Both the position numbers and the translations under genes were made by a program. This document shows positions 32,171-41,486 of a DNA stretch of 64,000 bases, piece by piece. The DNA lies in contig DASRHP010000008.1 of the NCBI GenBank assembly GCA_035650475.1, positions 124,001-188,000 on the forward strand, in the 5' to 3' direction. Positions within the stretch are counted from its first letter, which is position 1; every line of letters starts with the position of its first letter. Under the pieces are notes generated by a model that was given only the letters and a program-made list of their open reading frames with translations, made no database searches and was not told the DNA's origin. This DNA is from Candidatus Binataceae bacterium. GTDB taxonomy: Bacteria > Desulfobacterota > Binatia > Binatales > Binataceae.

Positions 32171-32593
32171 CTAGAGCGCGGCGGCGCGTTGGCGCGCGTT
32201 GAGCCAGAGCTTCTTGAGGTCCTTGGGCAACTGGCTCATCACGTCCCACGCCTCGCCTTCCATCCCGGTCGGGCTGCCGAGCAATTCTTGCAGAGTCGCA
32301 AATACTGCGACGACCGCGCGCTCGGCTTCTTTCTCGTCGGGCAGCGACGCGATCAGGCGGACCTCGCCGATGAATTGCGGCCCGTGCACGCGGCGCACCT
32401 GGCGATCGGGACGGTCAAGCGACTCCCACAGGCTTTTCAGCCCGGCTGGCATTTGCGCCTCGACGTCGGCTGCTTCGGACGGCGTGAGCCGGTCGCGCAG
32501 TTCCTGGAACACGGCAAAGGTCAAGGACTCCGCCCACCGATCGTCGCATCCCATGCGTTCGGCGACTCGATGAATAAACGCCTTTTTGTCCAT
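32171..32593 (-). CDS. DUF2267 protein
   Basis: A 140-residue all-helical protein of the DUF2267 family. The family pattern is clear: FIHRVAERMGCDDRWAESLTFAVFQELRDRLTPSEAADVEAQMPAGLKSLW (read in parts), then a second half-domain of the same kind (ERAVVAVFATLQELL...EAWDVMSQLPKDLKKLW), suggesting an internal duplication. Members often sit beside universal stress and CBS-domain genes in low-oxygen or stress regulons, as here. The ATG at 32593 follows GAGGGTGGCG. Molecular function is unknown. Confidence 0.85.
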   Translation of the reverse strand: MDKKAFIHRVAERMGCDDRWAESLTFAVFQELRDRLTPSEAADVEAQMPAGLKSLWESLDRPDRQVRRVHGPQFIGEVRLIASLPDEKEAERAVVAVFATLQELLGSPTGMEGEAWDVMSQLPKDLKKLWLNARQRAAAL

Positions 32594-32797
32594 AGCGCCA
32601 CCCTCGTCTCGATCCATTGGGGAGCATCCGGCGTGCCAGCGCCCGAGGTGGCGAAACATTGAGAAAATCGGCGCGCGTGGGACTCGCATGTTTCCTTCAG
32701 GGACAACGCTCTGGGCCCGCTGTGCCCCAATCGGGCCGCCCACGCGGGTCGAGTGCGGTTTTGGCGCAATGCGGCGCGCGCCGCCGCCAAGAAGCCT

Positions 32798-33253
32798 TTA
32801 ATGCGCGGCCGCTTTCGCCGGCGACAGCACGGCGGCGACCCAGTTGCGAATCATGTCGCGGTCCGCCGCGGACAGCCGTGCCTCGCGATGCATCGGGTAA
32901 ATGTAATACCAAGGCGGCATTTCCCCCTCAGCGACTTCCTCGGCGGTCTTCTTGAGCTTCCGGAGCCGCTGCGCCGGCTGGTAAGCGTCCCATCGCGAAA
33001 AATTCAATTCGCGGCGGCCTTGATGCACGTCATAAGCGACCACCCAGGAAAGCGGCGCGACGTTGCTGTACCACGGCCACGCCGTCTCGTTGGAGTGACA
33101 TGGATAGCACGCGCGTCTGAGCACGGCCTTAACCGGCGCCGGCGCCTGGATATCGCCAGTGACGGGCGGGTTGGTCTTGTCGATCTGGAACGCCTGAGCG
33201 ACGATCAGGAACACCGCGAACGCGAGCGCGCCCAATTTGACTATACGCATCAT
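32798..33253 (-). CDS. Haem-binding domain protein (Haem_bd family)
   Basis: A 151-residue protein with an N-terminal signal or anchor (VKLGALAFAVFLIVAQAF) and a periplasmic domain containing the c-haem motif CYPCH in LRRACYPCHSNETAWPWYSNVAPLSWVV. The WPWYSNVAP text and the later EMPPWYYIYPMHREARLS region are typical of the Haem_bd family. It probably binds one c-type haem; electron transfer or sensing is possible. The start is one of two neighbouring ATGs (33253 or 33250). It lies upstream of the DUF2267 gene and downstream of the P-type ATPase on the same strand. Confidence 0.82.
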   Translation of the reverse strand: MMRIVKLGALAFAVFLIVAQAFQIDKTNPPVTGDIQAPAPVKAVLRRACYPCHSNETAWPWYSNVAPLSWVVAYDVHQGRRELNFSRWDAYQPAQRLRKLKKTAEEVAEGEMPPWYYIYPMHREARLSAADRDMIRNWVAAVLSPAKAAAH

Positions 33254-33317
33254 CACACCTGCCCGAGCCACTTCATCACGTAACGCTCCCCATGGCGCCG
33301 CTGGTGCATCGGCGTTG

Positions 33318-35879
33318 TCACGGCCGATGGACCGGAGCCGGACGGGCGCCGAAGCTTCGAATCTCCGTTACCCGCCGTGTTGCCTCCGCGGTTCCGACGC
33401 TGCGCCAGAGCGTGGGAACGAACGCCGCAGCGAGAGCTATCGCCCAGTCGCGCGCGCTGATCGGCGCGATTCGCAGCAGCCCGGCGAAGGCGCCGACCGT
33501 CATGAACAACAGGACGCTGAGCGCGATCAGCATCGTGATAACCCAGAACGCCCATCGCGCGGGCAGACCCACGCTCCACCACGGACGGTCGCCCGCCCGC
33601 TCGGCCCATACCAGGACCAGGCTGCCGATTACGATAACCGCCATCGCCGCCCCGCGCGCGTAAAGCTCGCCGTGATCGAGCCGCGTCACATAGGCGGCCA
33701 GCGCGACGACCGCCAGCAGCGCGCCGCTGATCGCGGAACGTAGCACGCGTGTCCGCCCGAGTATCGGCGCGCGCGGATCGCGCGGCGACCGGCGCATCAC
33801 GTCCGCCGGCGCGGGCTCGCCCTCGAAGACCAACGCGGAAACCGGATGAACGATAAGTTCGAGCCATACCAGGTCCACGGGCAAAAGCAGGATTGGCAGG
33901 CCGAGGATCAGCGCGCCGATAGCGATGGCGACCAGCGCGACCTTGAACGCGATCAGATAGCGCAAGGCGTGCTGGATATTGGCGAAGACGCGCCGCCCCT
34001 CGCGGATGGTATCGACCAGCGCAGCGAAGTCGTCGTTGAGCAGCACCAGGTCGGCGGCGGCGCGCGCGACCTCGGTGCCCCGCCGGCCCATCGCGACCCC
34101 GATATGCGCGCGGCGCAGCGCCGGCGCATCGTTGATCCCGTCGCCTATCATCGCGACCACCTCGCCCGCGCGCACCAGCGCATCGACGATCTGGTACTTC
34201 TGCTCCGGCTGGACGCGGGCGAAGATGCTTGCGCGGCGGGCGAGCGCGGCGGCGCGTTCGGGGCTCAGCCGGACAAGTTCGGCGCCGGTGGTGATCAGGT
34301 CGTCGTCGTGCGCGATGGCGGCCGCTTCGGCGACCGCATGGGCGGTCAGCGCATGGTCGCCGGTGATGAGCTTGAGGTGGACGCCGGCCGACTGGCATTG
34401 CGCAACCGCCGCCGGAACTTCCGGACGCAGCGGATCGTGGAAGCCGAGCAATCCGTAGAGCTGAAGCCCGCGCTCGTCGCGCTCGCGCTCGCCGCTGAAG
34501 CCGTCTGCGGCAAAACGGCCCCCGACGGCTATTACGCGCATCCCGCGCTCGGCCAGCTCCGAGTTCATCGCGAGCGCCCGCTGGCGGTCGCGCGCGGGAA
34601 GGTCGCAATGCTCGAGGATGCCTTCGAGCGCCCCCTTGGCCACGATCCGCGCCGCCCGGCCGGCCGGTTCGCCGGCGGCGTCGGGCACGGGCGTCCATAC
34701 GTGTGCCATGTGCTTGCCGATCATGTCGAAGGGGTAGTCGTAGGCGAGCCGCCAGCGCGCGTGAAGCGACTCGGGCGCGACCCCGTGGGTGCGGCAATGC
34801 TCGAGAATTTCGCGGTCGAGCGAATCCTGCGCCCCCGGCTCGCATGCGAGCGCCGCCGCTTCGAGCAGCGCGCGCTCGCCGGTCCCGTCGTTGAATGGAA
34901 CGTGGATGTCGAGGGTGAATCTGCCCGCGGTCAGCGTGCCGGTCTTGTCCATGCAGATGACCGTGGTTGCGCCGAGCGTCTCGACGCTGGCCAACCGCTT
35001 TACCAGCACACCGCCCTGGCTGAGCCTGAGCGCGGCCAGGGTCAGGAACAGGCTGAGCACGAGGACCACCTCTTCGCATACCGCCGACATCGCGAGGCTG
35101 ATCGCATAGAGGAAGGCGTCGTCGAGCGGCGCGCCGCCCAGCCATCGCGCCACAAAGACTAGCGCCGCCAGCGCCAGCGCCGCCCCGACCAGCCATCGCA
35201 CCAGCCGCCCGGTCTTGACCTGGAGCGGGCTCGGCTCGAGCACCGCCTCGCCGACCAGCCGCGCGATATTGCCGAAGCGCGTGCGCTGGCCGGTCGCGGT
35301 AACCTCGCCGAGCCCGTGGCCGGCGAGCACCGTCGAACCGGCGAAAAAGCGCGCCTCGGTGCCGGCGCCTTCGGGAGCGCCGGCGTAGGGCGTCTTTTCC
35401 TGCGGCTCTGCTTCGCCGGTGAGTTGCGATTCGTCGAGGGCGAGATTGGCGGCCGTGCGCACGATCCCGTCGGCGTGCAGGATGTCACCCTCGCGTATCA
35501 CGAGGATGTCGCCGGGGACCACGTCCGCAGTCGGGATCTCACGGATGCCGCCGTCGCGGATTACGCGGGTACGCGGCGCGACGGTGCTTTCGAGCTTCTT
35601 GAGCGCGCCCCGCGAGCGCGCCTCCATCAGCACGTCCACCGCGAGCACGGGCACGATAACGGCCGCGAGCACGGCCGCCTCGTGGCTTTTGCCGAGCAGC
35701 AGGTAGAGTGCGGCCGCGCCCGCCAGCATCAGGGCCATCGGGTCGGCCAGCGTGCGGATAACCTCCAGCACGCGCGCGCTGCGCGCGCGGCGCACCATCA
35801 GGTTAGGTCCGTACCTGAGCAGCCGCGCCGCCGCCTCGGCGCTGCTGAGCCCGCCCGGCGTGCCCTCGGTCTCAGTCAT
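33318..35879 (-). CDS. P-type cation-transporting ATPase
   Basis: An 853-residue P-type ATPase of the Ca2+/Mg2+/H+ (P2/P3-like) group. The phosphorylation site is DKTGTLT at Asp311. The dephosphorylation motif is LTGEAEP (153-159). The nucleotide and hinge regions show AKGALEGIL, FHDPLRPEVP and MIGDGINDAPALRRAHIGVAMG, and about eight to ten membrane helices are present. In helix M4 the usual Pro-Glu-Gly/Glu ion-site motif reads Cys-Glu-Glu (268-270), so the transported ion cannot be named. It overlaps the upstream APH/AAA gene by eight bases. Co-location with USP and CBS genes suggests stress-linked ion homeostasis. Confidence 0.87.
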   Translation of the reverse strand: MTETEGTPGGLSSAEAAARLLRYGPNLMVRRARSARVLEVIRTLADPMALMLAGAAALYLLLGKSHEAAVLAAVIVPVLAVDVLMEARSRGALKKLESTVAPRTRVIRDGGIREIPTADVVPGDILVIREGDILHADGIVRTAANLALDESQLTGEAEPQEKTPYAGAPEGAGTEARFFAGSTVLAGHGLGEVTATGQRTRFGNIARLVGEAVLEPSPLQVKTGRLVRWLVGAALALAALVFVARWLGGAPLDDAFLYAISLAMSAVCEEVVLVLSLFLTLAALRLSQGGVLVKRLASVETLGATTVICMDKTGTLTAGRFTLDIHVPFNDGTGERALLEAAALACEPGAQDSLDREILEHCRTHGVAPESLHARWRLAYDYPFDMIGKHMAHVWTPVPDAAGEPAGRAARIVAKGALEGILEHCDLPARDRQRALAMNSELAERGMRVIAVGGRFAADGFSGERERDERGLQLYGLLGFHDPLRPEVPAAVAQCQSAGVHLKLITGDHALTAHAVAEAAAIAHDDDLITTGAELVRLSPERAAALARRASIFARVQPEQKYQIVDALVRAGEVVAMIGDGINDAPALRRAHIGVAMGRRGTEVARAAADLVLLNDDFAALVDTIREGRRVFANIQHALRYLIAFKVALVAIAIGALILGLPILLLPVDLVWLELIVHPVSALVFEGEPAPADVMRRSPRDPRAPILGRTRVLRSAISGALLAVVALAAYVTRLDHGELYARGAAMAVIVIGSLVLVWAERAGDRPWWSVGLPARWAFWVITMLIALSVLLFMTVGAFAGLLRIAPISARDWAIALAAAFVPTLWRSVGTAEATRRVTEIRSFGARPAPVHRP

Positions 35880-37521
35880 CCGCTCGCCGCAGGTCCAGAA
35901 GGCGCTTGCGTATCGTCGGGATCGCTGCGACCGCGCCGTGGGTGGTGTCGGCGGCGACGCGCAGGCGCTCGGGGATTTCGCTGAGCGGGGCGAAGCGGGC
36001 GCGCTGCGCGAGGTAAACCGCGGCGGTGGCGTCGGAGGCGTCGTCGGCGCGGCGCTCGCGCGTCGCGAGCCGGCGCAGGATCTCCTGCTCGCGCGCCACG
36101 CATTCGACGAACAGAACCGGCACGCCGGCGCGTTCTGCCGTCTGGCGGGCGCGGGCGCGCCATTGGGGAGTCGAGAACGTCGCGTCGGCGATCACGCCGG
36201 CGCCCTCGCCGAGACGCTCGGCCGCCTCGGTAAGCATCGCGGCGTAGGTCCGCTCGGTGAACTCGCTGCTGTAAGCGCCGGCGCCATAATCGGCCGTGAG
36301 CCGGACCGTAGGTGCGACGCCGGCCAGCCGCTTACGCACGAGGTCCGAGCGCAACAAGTCGAAGCCGGTGCGCTCCTGCAGGCGGCGCGCGACGGTCGAT
36401 TTGCCGCTGCCCGACATGCCGCATACCACGACCAGCGCGGGGCCGGCTTCGCGCGCGTAGCCGCGTGCGAGCGCGAGGTAATTGCGCGCGGCCGACACGG
36501 CGGCGCTACGGCGCTCGGGGCTTATCCGCGCGTCGCGTCCGGTGAGGCTCTCGACTTTGGCCCGCACCAACGCCCGATGGAGCCTGTAGAAGGGCAGCAT
36601 CAGCGCCAATTCGTCGTCGCCTGAGCCCTCGCGGTAGGCGGCAACGAACTCGTCGGCGAGCTCGCCGGCGCCCAAGCGGTCGAGGTCCATGGCGAGAAAA
36701 GCCACGTCGGAAGCGCCGTCGACGTAGCGCAGGCCTTCGCTGAACTCGACGCAGTCGATAATCCGGATCGCGTTGTCGGCGAGCGAGACATGTTCGCAGC
36801 GCAGGTCGCCGTGGCCCTCGCGCACGCGGCCCTCGGCTGCGCGCCGGTTGAGCAGGCCCCATCGCAGCTCGCCGAAGCGCTGGACGAAGCGCTCGAGCTC
36901 TGCGATCTCGCCAGCGTCGGCGGTCTCCGCGCAATCGTTTTCGACTTCGAGCAGGTTGCCGCGCACCAGCCGCCATACCGCCGCCGCCGAGCCGTAGCTC
37001 CACGCCTTGGCGGCGTCGACCCCAGCAGCTGCGTGAAAGGCTGCGACACGAGCCGCGATCGCGCGGATCTGCGCCACGCTCACATTACCCGCCGCGACCA
37101 TCCGGTCGAGCATCCCGTCGTCGGCGAGCCGGCGCATCTTGACCGCGTATTCTTCGGCCACGCCGCCGCCTCCGTCGTCCTCCGCCTCGGCCAGCACCAG
37201 GCGGCCGTCGCGCCGTACGATCGGCACCACGCCGAGGTAAACGTCCGGCGCGAGGCGGCGATTGAGCCGTACCTCCTCAAGGCACAGGTGATGGCGCCGC
37301 TCGAGCGTCGAGGCGTCGATGAAGGAAAAGCGCACCGGCTTTTTGATCTTGTATACGAACTCGCCGGCCAGAAAAGCGTACGAGATATGAGTCTGGCGCA
37401 GCTCGACCGCGCTTGGCCGATGCGCATAACTCTGCGGCCGCAGCATCATTTCGACCAGCGCGGCCGCCGTGTGACGATCGTTGCCCTGCATCGCCGTCTG
37501 CGCTGTGTTTACGCCGTTCAC
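35872..37521 (-). CDS. Fused aminoglycoside phosphotransferase-like and AAA kinase protein
   Basis: A 549-residue two-domain protein. The N-terminal part (about 30-330) is APH-like with THISYAFLAGEFVYKIKKPV, a catalytic-loop equivalent EGHGDLRCEHV and the DFG-like IDCVEFS. The C-terminal part (about 365-549) is a P-loop kinase with Walker A CGMSGSGKST and VIADATFSTPQWR. This fusion is widespread beside universal stress protein genes. It is thought to phosphorylate a small molecule, not necessarily an antibiotic. The GTG at 37521 follows a GGAGAG ribosome site; an ATG at 37491 is the alternative. Its stop overlaps the P-type ATPase start. Confidence 0.85.
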   Translation of the reverse strand: MNGVNTAQTAMQGNDRHTAAALVEMMLRPQSYAHRPSAVELRQTHISYAFLAGEFVYKIKKPVRFSFIDASTLERRHHLCLEEVRLNRRLAPDVYLGVVPIVRRDGRLVLAEAEDDGGGGVAEEYAVKMRRLADDGMLDRMVAAGNVSVAQIRAIAARVAAFHAAAGVDAAKAWSYGSAAAVWRLVRGNLLEVENDCAETADAGEIAELERFVQRFGELRWGLLNRRAAEGRVREGHGDLRCEHVSLADNAIRIIDCVEFSEGLRYVDGASDVAFLAMDLDRLGAGELADEFVAAYREGSGDDELALMLPFYRLHRALVRAKVESLTGRDARISPERRSAAVSAARNYLALARGYAREAGPALVVVCGMSGSGKSTVARRLQERTGFDLLRSDLVRKRLAGVAPTVRLTADYGAGAYSSEFTERTYAAMLTEAAERLGEGAGVIADATFSTPQWRARARQTAERAGVPVLFVECVAREQEILRRLATRERRADDASDATAAVYLAQRARFAPLSEIPERLRVAADTTHGAVAAIPTIRKRLLDLRRADD

Positions 37522-37610
37522 AGTGGCTCTCCGGACTCACAGCCAGGGCCTTGGCTTACGACCCCTGCGCGAGCGATGGTCCGGTTGCGCGGGACCTACA
37601 TCGAGCCGCC

Positions 37611-38417
37611 TCACACCGCGGCGAGAAACGCTCGCAACACGTCGGTTGTGGAGATTATCCCCACCAGCCGCCCGTCTTCCATCACCGGCAGCGCGCCGAC
37701 CTTGCGCTCGAGCAGGGTCTGCGCGGCGGCATGAATCGGCGTGCTGGGGCTAACGGTAGCTACGTCCTCGCTCATCGCCAGCCGTACCTCGGTGTGTTCG
37801 AGATAACCCTCGTGGCGGCGCAGGTCGCGGTCGGTGATGATTCCGACCAGCTTGCCGTCGCTCAGCACCGGCACGCTGCGGAATCCGCCCGCAACCATCT
37901 TGGTCCGCACTGCCGCGAGCTTCTCGCTCGGCTCGCTCGTGATCGGCTGCGGCGTCATCCAACGCGCGACGACATGAGCGTCGGCCTCGCCGCGGCGCAC
38001 GATCAGCACCGGGCAGGTGGCGTCGCGCAACACCGCCTCGGCGACACTGCCCAGGAGCACGCGCTTGACACCCTTGCGCCCGTGGGTCGCCAGCACGATC
38101 AGGTCGGCTGCCAGATGGCGCTCGGCGGCGAGGATCTCATGGGCGGGCTCACCGATTCTGGTCATCAGCTCGTACTTCACCTCTGACGAACGGTGCCGCA
38201 GAATTGCTTCGAGTTTCTCGCGCGCGATCTTCTCCTGGTCTTTGTAGATGTCGACGTAGTTGGGCATCCCGGTGGGCGCCACCACCATCGGCACCACATG
38301 CAGCAGAAAGACCCTGCCATCGTTGGCGGCCGCGATGCGGGCTGCGGTGTCGATCGCCGCATTGGAGGTTTCGTCGAACTCGATCGGAGCCAGAATCCGC
38401 CGATATGGGAAAGCCAT
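37611..38417 (-). CDS. Universal stress protein fused to a CBS-domain pair
   Basis: A 268-residue protein. Residues 1-150 form a UspA fold: YRRILAPIEFDETSNAAID at the start and the nucleotide-binding loop LATHGRKGVKRVLLGSVAEAVL. Residues about 165-268 hold two CBS motifs (AGGFRSVPVLSDGKLVGIITDRDL and ERKVGALPVMEDGRLVGIISTTDVL, each read in parts). CBS pairs bind adenine nucleotides, so the protein may sense energy charge or ATP. The ATG at 38417 has a GGAGCAG ribosome site. It is the most upstream of the leftward stress genes. Confidence 0.88.
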   Translation of the reverse strand: MAFPYRRILAPIEFDETSNAAIDTAARIAAANDGRVFLLHVVPMVVAPTGMPNYVDIYKDQEKIAREKLEAILRHRSSEVKYELMTRIGEPAHEILAAERHLAADLIVLATHGRKGVKRVLLGSVAEAVLRDATCPVLIVRRGEADAHVVARWMTPQPITSEPSEKLAAVRTKMVAGGFRSVPVLSDGKLVGIITDRDLRRHEGYLEHTEVRLAMSEDVATVSPSTPIHAAAQTLLERKVGALPVMEDGRLVGIISTTDVLRAFLAAV

Positions 38418-38718
38418 TTGCGCTGCTCCTTGACGGCCGTCGCGGCCGTTTCCTGATTTCATATGTAGCTATAGACGTGCCAAGCGCGGGTGGCGGATTT
38501 GCGCGTGCCCGAACTGAGTGGGGTCACAAAATTCTGCCCGCAAAGCCGGCCGCTGTCTCCAACGGATACAGCGCACGCCGGCAACGCACGCAGGTCGTCG
38601 GGATGGCGACGCGGTCCGTGGCTCCTAATGCCAATATTCCAGCCGCTTGACCGCGCCTCACCAGTGTGGCCGTCAAATTGCTTCACGCTCGGCTAGCCGG
38701 CGCAAGGAGGAACCCCTG
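38418..38718. other. Divergent promoter region between stress genes
   Basis: These 301 bases separate the leftward USP-CBS gene from the rightward CBS gene and contain no credible coding sequence. They should carry both promoters. A short A+T-richer patch lies near 38458-38475. An AAGGAGG ribosome site for the rightward gene is at 38704-38710. No palindromic operator was evident by eye. Confidence 0.4.
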
Positions 38719-39267
38719 GTGCGTGTCGAACAATGGATGACCATGGACGTGACGACGGTCAGGCCGCGCGACTCGGTCGCCCACGCGCGCGCCCTGCTCG
38801 AGGAACGCCGCATCAACCAGCTTCCGGTGGTCGTCAACGGTCGCCTGGTCGGCATCGTCACTGACCGCGACCTGCGCGACGCGGTCAGCAGCGCGATCAG
38901 CGCCACCGCCGAGGCCACCGGCGCGCGCCCGCAGCCGGTAGGCCCGGAATCGATCCCGGTGGAGGCGGTGATGTCGGCCAAGGCGTTCTTCGTGCGCCCG
39001 GGGGACCCGATGGAGAAGGCGGCCGCGCTGATGCGGCGCGAGCGGATCGGCGCGCTGCCGGTGCTCGAGGGCAAGGCGCTGCGCGGGATCATCACCCGCA
39101 GCGACGTCCTGCGCGCCTTCATTCACCTGGCGGCGGAGCAACGCAAAGCGATGGGCAAGCGAGCCGCTGAGCGGCCGAGTCCACCGCCCGGTGCGAGAGC
39201 TAGGTCGCGGCCGGCGACCCGGCGGCGGGTGCGGCCCGCGGCCAAGAAGGCCGGGCGCCGCCGCTGA
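38719..39267 (+). CDS. CBS-domain pair protein with basic tail
   Basis: A 182-residue protein with two CBS motifs: VEQWMTMDVTTVRPRDSVAHARALLEERRINQLPVV (first, read in parts) and VEAVMSAKAFFVRPGD...RRERIGALPVLEG (second). The last 35 residues are rich in Arg, Lys and Pro and may touch nucleic acid or be a disordered tail. The GTG start is chosen because AAGGAGG sits eight bases before it. It diverges from the USP-CBS gene, whose CBS half is similar in layout. A nucleotide-sensing regulatory role is likely. Confidence 0.85.
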   Translation: MRVEQWMTMDVTTVRPRDSVAHARALLEERRINQLPVVVNGRLVGIVTDRDLRDAVSSAISATAEATGARPQPVGPESIPVEAVMSAKAFFVRPGDPMEKAAALMRRERIGALPVLEGKALRGIITRSDVLRAFIHLAAEQRKAMGKRAAERPSPPPGARARSRPATRRRVRPAAKKAGRRR

Positions 39268-39383
39268 GCAGCTTCCGCTGACCTAGGAGGTCGGCGGTTG
39301 CGCCGGCGCTGGTCTGGCGCGCGCAACTGTTGTAATCGGGAGAGCGGATGCGCCGGCGCGACGCCGGCGATGGAGGGGAAACG

Positions 39384-39680
39384 ATGCCGCTCTACCTCGA
39401 CGAGATCTACCTCAACGCTTCGAGCCCCGAGCAGACCAAGCGCACGCTCAAGTTCTTCGCCGAAACGATCAGGGGCGGCCTGCCGCCGGGGGTCACGCTC
39501 AAGGCGGGCCCGTGGATCTCCAACGAGGAGGCCAAAATAATCCTCGTGCTCGACATCAAGGACCACACGCTGACCTTCAATCCGTTCACCAAGGCGCTCG
39601 CGCAGGGGCTGGTCACCAAGCGCCGCTTGTTTCCCATCGTCGAGTGGAGCGAGGCGCTCAAGCTCGCCGACGAGCTTTAG
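39384..39680 (+). CDS. Conserved-looking hypothetical protein, 98 residues
   Basis: A small acidic-to-neutral protein starting MPLYLDEIYLNASSPEQTKR, after a GGAGGGGAAA ribosome site. It has mixed alpha/beta character, with a strand-rich middle (EAKIILVLDIKDHTLTFNPF) and a C-terminal helix (EWSEALKLADEL). No signal peptide or membrane segment is visible. I do not recognise the family. The next gene, an amidohydrolase, follows after 90 bases on the same strand. Confidence 0.65.
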   Translation: MPLYLDEIYLNASSPEQTKRTLKFFAETIRGGLPPGVTLKAGPWISNEEAKIILVLDIKDHTLTFNPFTKALAQGLVTKRRLFPIVEWSEALKLADEL

Positions 39681-39770
39681 CCGCCCGCCTTGACAGCCTC
39701 GACAGGGCGGCGCGAAGCTGCCTAAGCCCGCGCCGCGTCGCCCCCGCGGCGCCCCAGGGAGGGCCCGGCG

Positions 39771-41486
39771 ATGGCCTATGACCTGCTGATCCGCAACGCT
39801 CTCTTGTGTGACGGCACGGGTGCGCCTGTGCGTCCCGGCGCGCTCGCGGTAAGCGACGGCAGGATCGCCGCCGCCGGCGCCGCGGGCGAAGTCGCTGGCC
39901 TGGCGCGCCGCCAGATCGACGCCGGCGGCCTCGTCGTCGCCCCCGGGTTTATCGACATCCATACCCACTACGACGCCCAGATCTCGTGGGATCCGCTCCT
40001 GACGTGCTCGTGCTGGCACGGCGTCACGACCCTGCTGATGGGCAACTGCGGGGTGGGCGTCGCGCCGGTGCGCCCGGGGCAGCGAGGCACGATGGCGTGG
40101 GACCTGGTCAACGTCGAGGCGCTGCCACACGACGTCCTGATGCGCGGGGTCAGCTGGGAGTGGGAGAGCTTTCCCGAGTACATGACGGCGGTCGAGCGCC
40201 GGGGCGTCGCGCTCAACGTCGGCTTTCTCGTGCCGCTTTCCGCGCTGCGCTTTTACGTGATCGGCGATGAGGCTTCCGAGCGCGCGGCGAGCGCGGACGA
40301 GACCGCCGAGATGGCGCGGCTGTTTGCCGAGGCGATGTGTGCGGGCGCGGCGGGCTTTTCGCTCAGCCTCGCGCCGCAGCATATCGGCTTCCAAGGCCGT
40401 CCGCTGGCGAGCCGGATGGCGAGTCGCGAGGAGTTGGCGGCGCTCTGTCACGTGATGCGCGCGCAGGGGCGCGGGATTATTGAAATCCTGCCCAACCGCG
40501 GCGCGACCAATGTCCCCGGCGAGGGCGGGCTCGAATTGCTCACGATGCTCGCGCGCGAAAGCGGCCGCCCGGTGACATGGCTTGCGCTGCTCGATCTTCC
40601 GGGAACTCCGCCCGACGCCCACGAGCGCGTGCTCGAGCGCCTGGCGCCGCTGGTCCGCAGCGGGCTCGAGATCGTGCCGCAGGTCACGCCGCGCCCGATC
40701 CAGCAGTACTACACGATGAGCGAGCCGTTCATCTTTGCCGCGCTCGATTCGTGGAAGGGCGTGTTTAATCGCGGCGCCGAGGAGCAGATGGCGCTGCTGC
40801 GCTCGGCAGACTTCCGCGCCGCCTTCCGTGCCGAAATCGCAAACGGCGGCGGCAAGGCGATCTTTCGCGGGCGATGGGACCGCGTGCATATCGCGCGCGT
40901 CAATCGCGAGCACAATCGTCGCTTCCTCAACCTGAGCGTGGCCGAGTTGGCCGCGATGACTCGCAAGGACGCGGTTGACGCGTTGCTCGACCTCGCGCTA
41001 GACGAGCGGATGGAGCTCGGGATCACGCTGTCGGTCATCAACGTGAATCCCGACGTTGTCGGCCGGTTGCTCAGGCTGCCCAACACGCTGATCGGGTTGA
41101 GCGACGCGGGCGCCCACGTCGCACAGCATTGCGACGCCGGGCTGACCTCCTATCTGCTCCACGAATGGGTACATCGGCGCGGCGCGCTGACGCTGGAGGA
41201 GGGCGTGCGGCGGCTGACCTCGGAGTTGGCCGACTTCCTCCAACTGCCGGCCAAGGGCCGGCTTTCGCCCGGGGCGGATGCCGACCTGGTGATTTTCGAC
41301 CCGGCGGGGATAAAGCCGCTCAAGCCCGAATGGGTCAACGATCTGCGGGGAGGGGAGCCGCGGCTTATCGAACGCAGCGAGGGGATTGAATACACGATCG
41401 TTGGTGGCGAGGTCCTGTTTGCGCGCGGCGAGTACCAGGGCGGCCTCCCCGGCAGGGTGCTGCGCGCGGGAGACGCTCCGCATTGA
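39771..41486 (+). CDS. Amidohydrolase, D-aminoacylase type, paralogue 2
   Basis: A 571-residue metal-dependent hydrolase close in layout to the protein at 19329-21062. It starts DLLIRNALLCDGTGAPV, has the metal motif APGFIDIHTHYDAQISWDP and the strand LLMGNCGVGVAPV. It ends with IGLSDAGAHVAQHCDAGL, DADLVIFDPAGI and EYTIVGGEVLFARGEYQG. The substrate is unknown; N-acyl-D-amino acids or related amides are the family norm. The ATG follows a GGGAGGG site. A short hairpin repeat lies directly after its stop. Confidence 0.88.
   Translation: MAYDLLIRNALLCDGTGAPVRPGALAVSDGRIAAAGAAGEVAGLARRQIDAGGLVVAPGFIDIHTHYDAQISWDPLLTCSCWHGVTTLLMGNCGVGVAPVRPGQRGTMAWDLVNVEALPHDVLMRGVSWEWESFPEYMTAVERRGVALNVGFLVPLSALRFYVIGDEASERAASADETAEMARLFAEAMCAGAAGFSLSLAPQHIGFQGRPLASRMASREELAALCHVMRAQGRGIIEILPNRGATNVPGEGGLELLTMLARESGRPVTWLALLDLPGTPPDAHERVLERLAPLVRSGLEIVPQVTPRPIQQYYTMSEPFIFAALDSWKGVFNRGAEEQMALLRSADFRAAFRAEIANGGGKAIFRGRWDRVHIARVNREHNRRFLNLSVAELAAMTRKDAVDALLDLALDERMELGITLSVINVNPDVVGRLLRLPNTLIGLSDAGAHVAQHCDAGLTSYLLHEWVHRRGALTLEEGVRRLTSELADFLQLPAKGRLSPGADADLVIFDPAGIKPLKPEWVNDLRGGEPRLIERSEGIEYTIVGGEVLFARGEYQGGLPGRVLRAGDAPH

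Noticed and set aside
33253-35196. A 647-residue open frame on the minus strand overlapping the P-type ATPase in another frame
   Set aside because: Arg/Ala-rich composition without motifs; the in-register ATPase frame carries all family motifs.
39123-40913. A 596-residue minus-strand open frame opposite a CBS gene and an amidohydrolase
   Set aside because: Spans two genes and their spacer in antisense and shows no domain features.
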